Source: an uncultured Treponema sp.
Lineage (GTDB): Bacteria > Spirochaetota > Spirochaetia > Treponematales > Treponemataceae
DNA: 64,000 nt
Assembly (NCBI GenBank): GCA_937890485.1
Contig: CALBXN010000119.1
Span: 62,001-126,000 of the forward strand
Direction of reading: 5' to 3'
In this document: piece by piece, positions 25,451 to 34,307 of the stretch
Position numbering within the stretch: position 1 is the first letter of the stretch
Layout: each line of letters starts with the position of its first letter
The notes under the pieces: generated by a model
What the model was told of the DNA's origin: nothing
What the model saw: only the letters and a program-made list of their open reading frames with translations
Databases searched by the model: none
Translations under genes and position numbers: made by a program

Positions 25451-25648
25451 ATGGAAACGATTAAATTTAGAATTATTAAAGAAAGTGATAATATGTGTAG
25501 AATCGTAGCAAAAGACATCAGAAGTACTTATAGAAATATTGCAGATGGGGCTTGTATATGTTCCCTTGATGTTATGCTTGTAGAAATGGAGCATATAACA
25601 AAAGAAGTTGCAAAGCATGGGAACAAAGCGATATTTATTTATGATTAA
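25451..25648 (+). CDS. Hypothetical small protein
   Basis: A 65-residue protein. The start at 25451 is 6 nt after GGAGGG; the ATG at 25445 abuts that site. Mixed alpha/beta, no motif. Confidence 0.55.
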   Translation: METIKFRIIKESDNMCRIVAKDIRSTYRNIADGACICSLDVMLVEMEHITKEVAKHGNKAIFIYD

Positions 25649-25660
25649 GAGGTGTCAAGT

Positions 25661-25966
25661 ATGGGAGTTTTATTTACATATACAGGTGATGCAGCAAAGA
25701 CAAAAGATGCGATTACTTCAGGCGTTGAGAATATCTATATAAATACTGTTTATGAGTGCAATCCAAAATTATATTGGTATTTGAATAGTAAAGGGTATTT
25801 TCATATAGTGCAGCCGTTGAAAGTTAATTTTATGGGTAAATTTTCTCATTTCGAAATCATTGATTATTTACTCAATAACAAGAATACTTTTAAAGAATCT
25901 TGCAGATTTGGGCATTTTAATACGGCAGAAGAGGCAAGAGAATATATAAAAAATGAGTATAAATAA
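25661..25966 (+). CDS. Hypothetical protein
   Basis: A 101-residue protein. I start it at the ATG at 25661, preceded by GAGGTG. Tyr-rich alpha/beta domain without a recognised motif. It is the last gene before a new promoter. Confidence 0.55.
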   Translation: MGVLFTYTGDAAKTKDAITSGVENIYINTVYECNPKLYWYLNSKGYFHIVQPLKVNFMGKFSHFEIIDYLLNNKNTFKESCRFGHFNTAEEAREYIKNEYK

Positions 25967-25978
25967 GCAAAAATAATG

Positions 25979-26007
25979 TTGACAGAACATGAAAATGGAC
26001 ATATAAT
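25979..26007 (+). promoter_or_regulatory. Promoter overlapping the recurrent element
   Basis: TTGACA, 17 nt, TATAAT. The -35 is fused to the end of the element (AAGCAAAAATAATGTTGACA). No ACACAACTT follows; a hairpin does. Confidence 0.85.
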
Positions 26008-26009
26008 AC

Positions 26010-26037
26010 AAAGGGATAGAAAATATCCCTTTTATTT
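26010..26037 (+). terminator. Terminator-like hairpin at a transcription start
   Basis: AAGGGATA and TATCCCTT form a perfect 8-bp stem with a 5-nt loop and a T-rich 3' side. It begins 3 nt after the -10 box, so RNA from the promoter at 25979 would start within it. It may end the upstream operon or cap and protect the new mRNA. Confidence 0.6.
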
Positions 26038-26055
26038 CAATATACGGAGGTTTAT

Positions 26056-26325
26056 ATGGACGTAGTACAATTAAAAGATGGATCAGTTGAAATAATCGGA
26101 AGTCATAGAGATTTAGTTGATATTATCCGTGATAAATGTGGTGATGAAATCGCTGCAAAAGTTGAAGAATGTGATCCAGCAGAATTTGAAGATGTATATT
26201 CAGCATATGAAGAAATCATAGATGCTTATGAGTTATTAGATAAAGACGAGTATGAAGAAAATGATATTGAATGTGCAAAAATACTGATTAAAAAAGCTAT
26301 GAATTATCTACAAGAGGTATTATAG
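26056..26325 (+). CDS. Hypothetical acidic protein
   Basis: An 89-residue acidic helical protein starting at an ATG after GGAGG. Paired with the gene at 26336 downstream. Not recognised. Confidence 0.55.
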   Translation: MDVVQLKDGSVEIIGSHRDLVDIIRDKCGDEIAAKVEECDPAEFEDVYSAYEEIIDAYELLDKDEYEENDIECAKILIKKAMNYLQEVL

Positions 26326-26335
26326 GAGGCAAAAC

Positions 26336-26617
26336 ATGAAAAGTATTATTGAGAAGATTGATGTTATTCTTACTAAAGAAGTGCATGAAAAATTGAAAAA
26401 TGGTGAGTCCTTCAGAATGAACCTGGAAACAATGCAGCTTGAAGAATTGCTGGAAATCGTTTCAATTCCAGTTTATGAAGTTGCTATATATAGTATTAAA
26501 TCATTTCATGGTGTGGAGTATGTACATATAAATAATTTTACTGATTTATTTTTCCCGGCAGAATGGTTAAAAATGGATCATGAAAAATTATTAGAGAAAA
26601 TAAGAAATAATACTTGA
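26336..26617 (+). CDS. Hypothetical protein
   Basis: A 93-residue protein starting at an ATG after AGGAGG, 10 nt after its neighbour. Its end overlaps the -35 box of the next promoter. No motif. Confidence 0.55.
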   Translation: MKSIIEKIDVILTKEVHEKLKNGESFRMNLETMQLEELLEIVSIPVYEVAIYSIKSFHGVEYVHINNFTDLFFPAEWLKMDHEKLLEKIRNNT

Positions 26618-26642
26618 CAAATAAGCAAAAATAATGTAATAT
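26614..26642 (+). promoter_or_regulatory. Promoter with recurrent spacer element
   Basis: TTGACA, 17 nt containing AATAAGCAAAAATAATG, TAATAT; ACACAACTT at 26658. Confidence 0.88.
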
Positions 26643-26689
26643 AATATATATAGAAAAACACAACTTGAAATAATTTGGAGGTTTTAAAC

Positions 26690-27200
26690 ATGAGAGATTT
26701 ACAAGTAGTTACAAAAGAATGTATGAAAGAGCTTGATAAAATCGGCATTAAATATGGTAACGTTGTAAAATTTGAAGTAAATACACGTGCAAAATCACGT
26801 TGGGGGGCAATGTAAAAATTTAGGAAATAACAATTTTTCCATTAACATTTCAATTTACTTGCTGGATGATACAACAGATATTAAAGGTTTAAAAAATACG
26901 ATTTTACATGAGTTATTACATACATGTAAAGGTTGTCAAAATCACGGTACAGAGTGGAAACGCCTTGCAGCTATCGTAAATCGTGCTTATGGTTATAATA
27001 TCAAGCGTACAAGTTCGGCAGATGATAAGGGATGTACTTGCAAGCCTGATAAATCCGATACACCTAAAAAGATTAAACATGTTCTGCAGTGCAAACATTG
27101 TGGTCAAAAGATTATCAGATATAGAGATAGCAAATTTACAAATAATCCAGATCATTATAGATGTGGTGTATGTGGTGGGAAATTTGAAAAAATCTTTTAA
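26690..27200 (+). pseudogene. SprT-like zinc metalloprotease gene with a one-base frameshift
   Basis: The first part (26690-26815, ATG after GGAGG) encodes the usual SprT start with a VNTRAKSRWG segment, then stops. The second part, in the +1 frame, continues with QCKNLG, the zinc motif HELLH followed by GCQNHGTEW, and a C-terminal zinc ribbon (CKHCGQK, CGVCGGK). The join is a run of six G at 26802-26807. Removing one G restores RWGQCK and a single protein of about 170 residues. It could be a real mutation, a sequencing or assembly error, a phase-variable tract or a programmed frameshift. SprT-like proteins cleave DNA-bound proteins. Confidence 0.75.
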
Positions 27201-27206
27201 TTTTTA

Positions 27207-27235
27207 TTGACAAACAAGCAATAATAAAGTATACT
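27207..27235 (+). promoter_or_regulatory. Promoter with recurrent spacer element
   Basis: TTGACA, 17 nt containing AACAAGCAATAATAAAG, TATACT; ACACAACTT at 27251. Confidence 0.88.
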
Positions 27236-27280
27236 ATAAATAGTTAAAGAACACAACTTGTAATTATCAAGGAGGATCAT

Positions 27281-27457
27281 ATGAAAAGAGGTATTTCAAT
27301 TTTACCACCTGGAAACATTCCATATAGAGAAGGTTACAGATACGGAGCTTATACAGTAGATGACAATGAAGAAACGCACATTGTAGAATTTTTTAAAACA
27401 ACAGACGAGATTCAAAAATTTGTAAATGAAAACCCTGAATTTGGGAAACAGAAATAA
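27281..27457 (+). CDS. Hypothetical small protein (58 aa)
   Basis: ATG 8 nt after GGAGG, first gene behind a strong promoter. It has an ILPPGNIPYREGYRYG segment and a helical end. It is followed 13 nt later by the 435-residue gene. Confidence 0.6.
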   Translation: MKRGISILPPGNIPYREGYRYGAYTVDDNEETHIVEFFKTTDEIQKFVNENPEFGKQK

Positions 27458-27470
27458 GGAGGATTTTATT

Positions 27471-28778
27471 ATGGCAAGCAGCAATAATTACTATGAATTT
27501 CAGGATGCAAAAGTTTTAATTGCATTAGATTTAATGAAAAAGGGGTGGAAAGTATTTGGCTTTCATGAGGATCAGTCAGATATGATGACTGATTATTGGT
27601 GTCCGGCATGGTGGGAAGGAATCGCAACAAAAAATGGTTATGTAGTTGTTGTTGATTGTTATGATAATGGTAAGAGTGGCAGAGAGATTAAAATGTGGAC
27701 TGGAAATTGTGAAAGAGCTATATTAAGTGAAAAAGTCCATGATCTTATCGCAAAATTAAAAGAAATTAGACAGGATAGAGGGGCAAGTGTAGCAGAAGAA
27801 GCAACAGCCAAAGAAAAAATTGAAAACCTTATGAAGAAGGCTTCAGAATCAAAAGAGGGGGCTTATGAAGTAACGGATCATTATCCAGAATATCAGGCAA
27901 ATCCACCACGTATGTCATGGCACGTTGAAAAAGATGGTACAATCATTGCAAAAGGTAATGGAGTTGCAAAATTCTCACGTTTAAGACACTTCGATTTAAA
28001 ACGTTGTCAGGAAGATATAAAGAATAATTCTGATAATAAAGAGTCATATAGATATCAGAATGCAACAGAGTTGATTGAGTTGAATGAAAAGTTTATCAAG
28101 TTCATGAATAAAATTGATACAGCAGCCGGAGCGATGTTAGGTGGCGAAGGTGATGCTTATGTATATGAAAATATTACCGTTACAGAATATAAGACAGAGA
28201 AAAAGGCAGTTGAAAAGCCTGGAAAAATTCAGGATGGACAGTGCTTTATTATTAAAGGTTGTTTCAATCATGGAATTTGTAAAGGTTATGTTTATAAGTT
28301 GGTTGAAATGGAAAGCAGAGGCGTTAAATTATATCATGCAGTTAGATTGAACGGAAAACTTGACAAGATGTTGACAGGCTTATCAAATCCGGCTAATTCA
28401 TTTGGCTATCTTACAGAAAACGTGAATGAAGGACTTACAAAGAAGTTTATGGGATGGATTGAAAAAGGCGTAATTGCTTGGTGTGATATTGAAGAAGTAA
28501 AAACACCATATGAAGTACAGAAGTGTATTAAAAAGAGAATCCAGAAAGAGGATTCTGTTAAAACATATAAAACAAGCAATAATAATGAATATGAAATTAT
28601 AAAAGATGTTGATACACGTGATAATAGCGAAATCTATGTTGTAAAAGTTAAAAATTCTCTTAGCAAAGAAGAATTTTCAGAGCTTAGAAAAGAAATGAAA
28701 GAAAAGGGAGGTTACTACTCCAGATTTAAAAAGGGATTTATATTTACTTATGATCCAACGGAGGAATTGGCAGCATGA
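27471..28778 (+). CDS. Hypothetical multidomain protein
   Basis: A 435-residue protein starting at the ATG at 27471 after GGAGG. The N-terminal ~110 residues are Trp/Tyr-rich (DYWCPAWWEGIATKNG). The centre has a DUF-like segment with PRMSWHVEKDGTIIAKGNG. The end (GGYYSRFKKGFIFTYDP) resembles a motif at the C-termini of large phage and plasmid polyvalent proteins. Its stop overlaps the next start by 4 nt. No enzyme motif is seen. Confidence 0.6.
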   Translation: MASSNNYYEFQDAKVLIALDLMKKGWKVFGFHEDQSDMMTDYWCPAWWEGIATKNGYVVVVDCYDNGKSGREIKMWTGNCERAILSEKVHDLIAKLKEIRQDRGASVAEEATAKEKIENLMKKASESKEGAYEVTDHYPEYQANPPRMSWHVEKDGTIIAKGNGVAKFSRLRHFDLKRCQEDIKNNSDNKESYRYQNATELIELNEKFIKFMNKIDTAAGAMLGGEGDAYVYENITVTEYKTEKKAVEKPGKIQDGQCFIIKGCFNHGICKGYVYKLVEMESRGVKLYHAVRLNGKLDKMLTGLSNPANSFGYLTENVNEGLTKKFMGWIEKGVIAWCDIEEVKTPYEVQKCIKKRIQKEDSVKTYKTSNNNEYEIIKDVDTRDNSEIYVVKVKNSLSKEEFSELRKEMKEKGGYYSRFKKGFIFTYDPTEELAA

Positions 28779-29305
28779 AAAAATTTGAATTAACACCAAA
28801 GATGGCACGAATCATTTATAAAGCTACACACTACATTTCAGTAGTGTGTGGAATTATGGGAGGAATTTTAGCGATTGGAGCAGCCGGAACATCTGATTTT
28901 TATTCAGAAATTCACCAGGCAGTTCCAAATAATCAAGATATGAAAATGTTATCAGTTTCAGCATTTTTGTTTATGGTGTCTTTTATTTGTATTAAGGTAT
29001 CAGAATTTGAAATTTGGGAAGTTATGTATGATTTAGGATCAGTACCAGTTAGAAGAACAAAATCTATTAGCGAGTACATGAGAAACAATAAAATATTTAA
29101 CAGACAGATAAAAGATTATCTGCAGCAGTTCAAAAATGGATTGTGGGGCGATGTTGACGAAACATATATAAAAGATAACGATGATGCGTTAGAAGCTGGA
29201 GAAGGTCGTATTTTGGGAGCTTACAAGACAGTTATGGGAAAGATTCTTATTATTGCAGAATGTGATAGATCCGTTACAACAATTTTGTTTGCAGAGGAAT
29301 ATTAA
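28775..29305 (+). CDS. Two-helix membrane protein with plasmid/phage C-terminal domain
   Basis: A 176-residue protein overlapping the previous gene by 4 nt. Two hydrophobic segments (about residues 19-38 and 59-77) form a membrane hairpin. The C-terminal half (LWGDVDETYIKDNDDALEAG then GRILGAYKT and CDRSVTTILFAEEY) resembles a small conserved domain found on many plasmids and phages, function unknown. Fusion to a membrane hairpin is unusual. Confidence 0.6.
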   Translation: MKKFELTPKMARIIYKATHYISVVCGIMGGILAIGAAGTSDFYSEIHQAVPNNQDMKMLSVSAFLFMVSFICIKVSEFEIWEVMYDLGSVPVRRTKSISEYMRNNKIFNRQIKDYLQQFKNGLWGDVDETYIKDNDDALEAGEGRILGAYKTVMGKILIIAECDRSVTTILFAEEY

Positions 29306-29521
29306 ATGCATAAAGAAATTTGGTTTAGCACAAAAGAAAAAGCCGATGAAGCTGCAAGAATACATCAGTTAAAAATGAGAAGGAAAAGTAAATCGGCAGC
29401 CGGAAAACATTACGAAGGTTATTATTGTGAAGTGTGTGGCAAGTATCATTATGGAATAAGGAAAAAGAAAAATGTTGAAGTTACAAAAATTAAAGGGGAA
29501 TTCAGTATATTATCAATCTGA
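29306..29521 (+). CDS. Small basic protein with CxxC pair
   Basis: A 71-residue protein starting immediately after the previous stop. Basic helix (LKMRRKSKSAAGKHYEG) followed by CEVCGKYHYG. Possibly nucleic-acid binding; not recognised. Confidence 0.5.
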   Translation: MHKEIWFSTKEKADEAARIHQLKMRRKSKSAAGKHYEGYYCEVCGKYHYGIRKKKNVEVTKIKGEFSILSI

Positions 29522-29681
29522 TAACGGCAAAGTGGCAGTTACATATGATATGTATAGTTTTGGAAATAAATATAAAGTATATGCATTTAAAAATGGATTG
29601 TGGTGGGAATATTGCGATAGCTTTTTAACTTTATCAGATGCTATTGAGTATTCTAAAAAATTGTTTTGGGCAAGAAATTAG
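29472..29681 (+). CDS. Hypothetical small protein
   Basis: A 69-residue protein whose start overlaps the previous gene by 50 nt, with AAGGAAAAAG upstream. Aromatic beta-rich domain (YKVYAFKNGLWWEYCDSF). The overlap makes the exact start uncertain. Confidence 0.5.
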   Translation: MLKLQKLKGNSVYYQSDNGKVAVTYDMYSFGNKYKVYAFKNGLWWEYCDSFLTLSDAIEYSKKLFWARN

Positions 29682-29694
29682 GAGGTAGAATAAA

Positions 29695-29880
29695 TTGAAA
29701 GATAAATCAATGCATAAAACAAGTACAGGAAAAGTTTTTCAGCTATTCGATGAAAATGAATTTCCTATTGATTACAAAGAAGGGAAAGATATTTTTTCAA
29801 AATCATATATTGCCGGGCTTGAAGTTGGGCAGATTTTAAAATCAAAACAATGTGGTTATATGTTAAAACGTATCAAATAG
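29695..29880 (+). CDS. Hypothetical small protein, TTG start
   Basis: 61 residues from a TTG 9 nt after GGAGG; an in-frame ATG at 29710 is further from the site. No motif. Confidence 0.5.
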   Translation: MKDKSMHKTSTGKVFQLFDENEFPIDYKEGKDIFSKSYIAGLEVGQILKSKQCGYMLKRIK

Positions 29881-29895
29881 ATGGAGTATAAAAAT

Positions 29896-30084
29896 ATGGG
29901 CAATTATGAACAAGTTATAACGGAATTAAAAGAAGAATACAATAAGTGTTCAGAATTATTTGATATAGCATGGAAAATGAATGATGACAAAAACACAAGA
30001 ACTGCATTAACACAGAAAATTACTACATATATGCCAGAAATAATGCAGACAATGGGTTTTTTGATTGGTGAGTTAGAAAGATAG
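29896..30084 (+). CDS. Hypothetical small helical protein
   Basis: 62 residues from the ATG at 29896, preceded by ATGGAG; the ATG at 29881 is part of that site. Charged helices; function unknown. Confidence 0.5.
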   Translation: MGNYEQVITELKEEYNKCSELFDIAWKMNDDKNTRTALTQKITTYMPEIMQTMGFLIGELER

Positions 30085-30093
30085 GTGAAAGTT

Positions 30094-30582
30094 ATGATAA
30101 TGTTTCCTTTAGAATTAAACGATTATAAAAGAATTGAAAAATTAAATACATTACATTGCCTGGAAACATTTTGGGATGATGTTAGAAAACTTACAAAAAG
30201 AGTTACAAGTGATCATTCTATTAGAAGATGGCAATGTTTAGCAGAGCAAAGACAGTATGAATTATTAGCTGGAAAAGTTAAGAAGTATGCATTGTATCAG
30301 TGTGACATTGAAAAAGAATATTGTTATAGAAGCTGGAAACATGCAGAAAATTTATTTAACAAAGATGATTACAAAGCAGTATATGAAGGAACAATAGAGG
30401 GCGATGACGATATAAAGAAATTAGAAAGATTATTTGAAATTTTTAATTTATATTATCCCGTGGGATATACAGGGCGTTCAATGTCAACTTCAGATGTTGT
30501 TGTCTTAGAATTTGACGATGATCCAGTTGCATATTATTGTGATTCATTTGGATGGGTTGATGTCAGCGAACAGTTTTTATAA
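30094..30582 (+). CDS. Hypothetical protein
   Basis: About 162 residues from the ATG at 30094 after AGGTG. It is an acidic alpha/beta protein; its end shows a VVVLEFDDDPVAYYC segment. Co-transcribed with the next gene, 13 nt downstream. Confidence 0.55.
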   Translation: MIMFPLELNDYKRIEKLNTLHCLETFWDDVRKLTKRVTSDHSIRRWQCLAEQRQYELLAGKVKKYALYQCDIEKEYCYRSWKHAENLFNKDDYKAVYEGTIEGDDDIKKLERLFEIFNLYYPVGYTGRSMSTSDVVVLEFDDDPVAYYCDSFGWVDVSEQFL

Positions 30583-30595
30583 TGGAGGAATTAAC

Positions 30596-30940
30596 ATGAA
30601 AGTATTTAGAATTAAAAAGCATTTAGAGTGGGGAGAAATGACACTTGTTGAAGTAGAGACAAATAAAGAATATACATTGACTGATATGAAAACTTTATTC
30701 AATGAAGATTTTTATTCAGTCAGAAGATTTGTTGCTTACCATAATGTTCCGGCTAATGTTGTGCCAGATAAAGAATTTTTTATGTATATGTTTTCATTCA
30801 TGCCAGATGGTTACAGTTCTACAAGTTATATTGTCGATGAAGATGCTGCAATGAAAATTATTGGTAGTAACTTAGAAGGTTTTATTCGTGGAGATGCTTG
30901 CGACTATTTGAAGAACTTGGATCTTAAAATTTTTATATAA
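30596..30940 (+). CDS. Hypothetical protein
   Basis: 114 residues from the ATG at 30596 after GGAGG; the longer open frame upstream lies inside the preceding gene. No motif. A recurrent element and promoter follow directly. Confidence 0.6.
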   Translation: MKVFRIKKHLEWGEMTLVEVETNKEYTLTDMKTLFNEDFYSVRRFVAYHNVPANVVPDKEFFMYMFSFMPDGYSSTSYIVDEDAAMKIIGSNLEGFIRGDACDYLKNLDLKIFI

Positions 30941-30956
30941 ACAAGCAAAAATAAAG

Positions 30957-30985
30957 TTGACAAAACACAACTTATAATATATAAT
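30957..30985 (+). promoter_or_regulatory. Promoter with leader motif inside the spacer
   Basis: TTGACA, 17 nt, TATAAT. The recurrent element (AACAAGCAAAAATAAAG) abuts the -35, and ACACAACTT, elsewhere downstream of the start site, lies between -35 and -10. Confidence 0.8.
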
Positions 30986-31014
30986 AAGACTATAAAGAAA
31001 TGGAGGTAATAAAG

Positions 31015-32112
31015 ATGATGATCAATCAGTTAGAAAACAATGAAACATATTTAGGATTTACAAAAACAAAGACAGCTTTACAAGCTGGGAAAGTTGAAAA
31101 ATGTTTAGATAAAAAGTTCCGTTATAGCGATGGAATTATGGCAAGAAAAGACGCTGTATTATTAGGTTTAAGAAAAGGTAAAGTGCCAGCGATTTCAGAG
31201 GAAATTTGCAATGGTAAAATTAAAAAGAGCTATCGTTTAGAATGGGAACATTATTATTGCGATATCACAAAAACTGAATATGATTTTTGTATATACCTGA
31301 TTGAGAATAATCTTGTTACTGAAGAAAATGTAAATGTATATATCAGCCAGGAAAAGGCAGAAAGAGAAATCGATGCAGAAAATGAAGCAAGAGAGGCTGC
31401 AGAAGTTAAAATTGCAGAAGAGAAAGAGCAGAAAGAAAAAGAAGAGTTTAGAAAGTGGTTGCAAGATAAGGCAGAAAGCTACCATTATTCAAGATGGATG
31501 GAACTTGCAGAAAAGATTTACCTTTCTATTTATGGTGAACTTCCTTGCCAAGTTAGAATAAATGAATTATTTGTATGTATTGAAAATATTGAAAATCCTT
31601 TATGCCGTGAAGAATTAAAAGCAAGATTACATACAGATAATAAGGCAAGCAGAAAAGTATTCATGTGTTGTACAGGTTTGAAACTTCCTAATACTAATAA
31701 AGATACAATGGAGTTTTTAAACAATGTAAAACTTTCAGATTATGCCGGAACAAAAGAGTTTAAAGAGCGTAGTAAAGAAGAAAAGTATGATGTTCCAACA
31801 GAAGAAAAGCAGATCTTTCATATTATGGAAGCAAAAGAGGTAAATGGAAATAGAGAACATCGTTTTAAAATGGTATACGGATGGGCAGTAGAAAAGAAGG
31901 GTATCAAATTCTTTATTCATGAAATGCCAGACGGAAAATTTGGTGTATCTTCTGTAGAATGTGGGCTTAGACTTGCAATAGGTAGTACAAGATCGGCAGC
32001 AGTAAAAGAGTTGACAAGAGTAATCAATAAAGTTGGTATCGTTAAAGTTAAAGAAAGCATTGAAAGGGCTATAGCAACATTTGGCGAATGTCCTTGCATC
32101 AAACAAGCATAA
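31015..32112 (+). CDS. Hypothetical protein with central coiled coil
   Basis: 365 residues from the ATG at 31015, 8 nt after GGAGG. Residues ~110-150 form a dense Glu/Lys coiled coil. Flanking domains are alpha/beta with conserved-looking Trp and Cys but no recognised motif. First gene of an operon reaching about 34.3 kb or further. Confidence 0.6.
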   Translation: MMINQLENNETYLGFTKTKTALQAGKVEKCLDKKFRYSDGIMARKDAVLLGLRKGKVPAISEEICNGKIKKSYRLEWEHYYCDITKTEYDFCIYLIENNLVTEENVNVYISQEKAEREIDAENEAREAAEVKIAEEKEQKEKEEFRKWLQDKAESYHYSRWMELAEKIYLSIYGELPCQVRINELFVCIENIENPLCREELKARLHTDNKASRKVFMCCTGLKLPNTNKDTMEFLNNVKLSDYAGTKEFKERSKEEKYDVPTEEKQIFHIMEAKEVNGNREHRFKMVYGWAVEKKGIKFFIHEMPDGKFGVSSVECGLRLAIGSTRSAAVKELTRVINKVGIVKVKESIERAIATFGECPCIKQA

Positions 32113-32130
32113 ATAAAGAGGAGGTTAATC

Positions 32131-32613
32131 ATGGGGAATTTTATTAGAGAATCTATAAGCGTTGCAGGTAGACAGGAAGAAATGATTTATATTGGAGGAA
32201 CTCAAAGTGATATTGAAAAGTTGAAATATGGTGCTGTAAATATAACTCACCTCGGATTTGGCATGACAAAACATGAACATATGTATGTTATTGCCTATTG
32301 TTTTGACATCACGTTTTATATATTTAAAGGCACTAATGAATTCGAAACAATATATCATAAATTTATTGAATGGCAGGAAAAACTTTATAGTTATCAACGA
32401 GAATCTATTTCAAGTGAAAGTTATGATAAAATTCGTGATACAGCTAAAGCTGAACTAGAGAATATTATTACTGGCATAGCGATTAATTATGTAAATTCGG
32501 AAGATATTTGTAATTATATCCATACGCAAAAAGCGAAAAGTTATAAAGAAGGTTATGAGGAACATAAAAAGCAACTTAGAATAATTTTTGGTTTGGAAAG
32601 AGGTGAAATATAA
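32131..32613 (+). CDS. Hypothetical protein
   Basis: 160-residue alpha/beta protein, ATG after GAGGAGG. A standalone recurrent element (AACAAGCATAAATAAAG) sits in the gap before it. It overlaps the next start by one base. Confidence 0.55.
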   Translation: MGNFIRESISVAGRQEEMIYIGGTQSDIEKLKYGAVNITHLGFGMTKHEHMYVIAYCFDITFYIFKGTNEFETIYHKFIEWQEKLYSYQRESISSESYDKIRDTAKAELENIITGIAINYVNSEDICNYIHTQKAKSYKEGYEEHKKQLRIIFGLERGEI

Positions 32614-33473
32614 TGAGTTTAGTTGGAAAGTTTGGAAATTTTGAAGTAAAGCAGACAGATAGAATTAGCCAGGAAGATAAAGTACATTTGGAACGCTGGA
32701 AAGAAAAATATGAAAGAGCATTGTGTATTCATAAAGCTGTATATGATGTGTTTAGAAAAGAGTGGGAAAATTATACAGAGGAAGATCTGGAAGATTTTCA
32801 GTATTCAGGTGTTTTGTTAGATGACTATGGAACAATTAAAAAAATTGATAGTTTGCAAGATGAATTTGTAGAACATATTTTCTCATATTTTTCAAGAAAA
32901 TATAATGTTTCACTTAATAACGATTTTCCTAAAAGTAATCTCTCAAATAGTTATTACAGATATAGTAGAAAAACGCAGCCAAAGGAATTAGTTTTTGACT
33001 TTATTGATTATCGTACAGTAGTTGATAAAATCATTGATCAGTTGGGTGGAATGAGTTTCCAGGATAAGGCAATCAAAGAAATTAAAGATGCGTTAAAAAA
33101 GAAGTGTTACAACAGTTATAGAGATGAATGGGAAATTCAAATCAAAGGAAATAAATTGATTTATAAAGGTGGATATTGCAGCCCGTCATGGAGTAGTTAT
33201 CATTTCAGTAGCACAGAATTTATGACTGCGTTACTACATGCTTTATCATTTAATACTTACGGTGAAAAAGTACATTTGTATGAACTTAATAGATTGTATG
33301 ATTCATATTATATTGATTTACAAGAAGATGATTTTACAACAGGATTTTCTTGTAAGAGAGTTGGCGTAGAACATATTAAGTTTTTCAAAAATGGTAGAGT
33401 AGATATTACATTTAAAGATGCTGAATTTGCAAGAAATTTCGCACGTGAATGGTGTGGATATACATTAATTTAA
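32613..33473 (+). CDS. Hypothetical protein
   Basis: 286-residue protein starting at the base where the previous stop ends (TAATG). Helical N-terminus and a Tyr/Ser-rich alpha/beta C-terminus. No enzyme motif found. Probably translationally coupled to its neighbour. Confidence 0.55.
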   Translation: MSLVGKFGNFEVKQTDRISQEDKVHLERWKEKYERALCIHKAVYDVFRKEWENYTEEDLEDFQYSGVLLDDYGTIKKIDSLQDEFVEHIFSYFSRKYNVSLNNDFPKSNLSNSYYRYSRKTQPKELVFDFIDYRTVVDKIIDQLGGMSFQDKAIKEIKDALKKKCYNSYRDEWEIQIKGNKLIYKGGYCSPSWSSYHFSSTEFMTALLHALSFNTYGEKVHLYELNRLYDSYYIDLQEDDFTTGFSCKRVGVEHIKFFKNGRVDITFKDAEFARNFAREWCGYTLI

Positions 33474-33494
33474 GAAAAAAAGGAGAATAGAAAA

Positions 33495-34268
33495 ATGTGT
33501 AGATTTAAGTCAGGAGTTATTTTTAAGAACAAGGTAGTTTTAGCACCAATGTATAATGATAGTCATTCATCATTATTGGAAATGTTAGGTGTAGAAGATT
33601 CAAGATCTAATGCAATGAGAAGATTTGTAAGGGCAGAATTAGTGCCACATAATAATGTCTTGGATGATGTCGATAGTTGGAAATTTATTGTTGACCAGGA
33701 TATTGTTCCAGAATGGTTTGAAGAAGATCCTAAAAGATACGAACAAGAATTTCGCAATGCAGTGAGAGAATTTGTGAAAGATAAATTTGTATTGATGGCA
33801 GGAGTAATCTGGGTAAAGATTAAAGAAAATAATATTGGATCATATTATTTGAAATACGATGAATTAACACGAATGGAATTTGGAAGTTCTAATGATTATA
33901 GAGAATCTGATGCAAGAAATTATTTGAAGTCATGTGATTTGGCGAAAAAGCTCAAAGAAGAATTAGGAGATAGACTTGTTCCGATTACGACAGAACTTTT
34001 GTCTTTGGATGGATTGGATGATTATGGAAAGGTAGACGGCGATTTTCTTTCATTATTAACTTTAGACTTATATCGTGAATGTAGGAAAAACATCCCTAAT
34101 TTAGGTAATTGGTGGTGGTTGGCAAATCCATATTCTACTAAATCCAATGGTTATTCTCGTGATGTTTGTTACGTGGGTTCCAGTGGTTCTGTGGACTGGG
34201 GTGACTGTGGCTATTCCCTTGGGGTTCGTCCGTTTTGTATCGTTTCATCTTCTATCTCTGTATCTTAA
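33495..34268 (+). CDS. Fusion protein with DUF6273/C-type-lectin-like C-terminus
   Basis: 257 residues, ATG after AGGAG. The N-terminal domain (NAMRRFVRAELVPHN, DQDIVPEWFEEDPKRYEQEF) is of a type found in gut phages and mobile elements. The last ~60 residues carry WWWLANPY, then a Ser/Gly/Tyr/Asp-rich stretch and GYSLGVRPF, the pattern of DUF6273-like lectin folds that display variable residues. Base use changes sharply in this 3' part, with more C and G than its neighbours. Such domains can be targets of diversity-generating retroelements, but no reverse transcriptase is in the window. Surface or ligand binding is inferred. Confidence 0.6.
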   Translation: MCRFKSGVIFKNKVVLAPMYNDSHSSLLEMLGVEDSRSNAMRRFVRAELVPHNNVLDDVDSWKFIVDQDIVPEWFEEDPKRYEQEFRNAVREFVKDKFVLMAGVIWVKIKENNIGSYYLKYDELTRMEFGSSNDYRESDARNYLKSCDLAKKLKEELGDRLVPITTELLSLDGLDDYGKVDGDFLSLLTLDLYRECRKNIPNLGNWWWLANPYSTKSNGYSRDVCYVGSSGSVDWGDCGYSLGVRPFCIVSSSISVS

Positions 34269-34307
34269 TACAGGTAAAATAATATGTTAAAGGAGGTAAT
34301 TCATTCC

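Noticed and set aside
33495..34268. Complete diversity-generating retroelement
   Set aside because: No reverse transcriptase and no template repeat were found in the window; only the target-like protein end is present.
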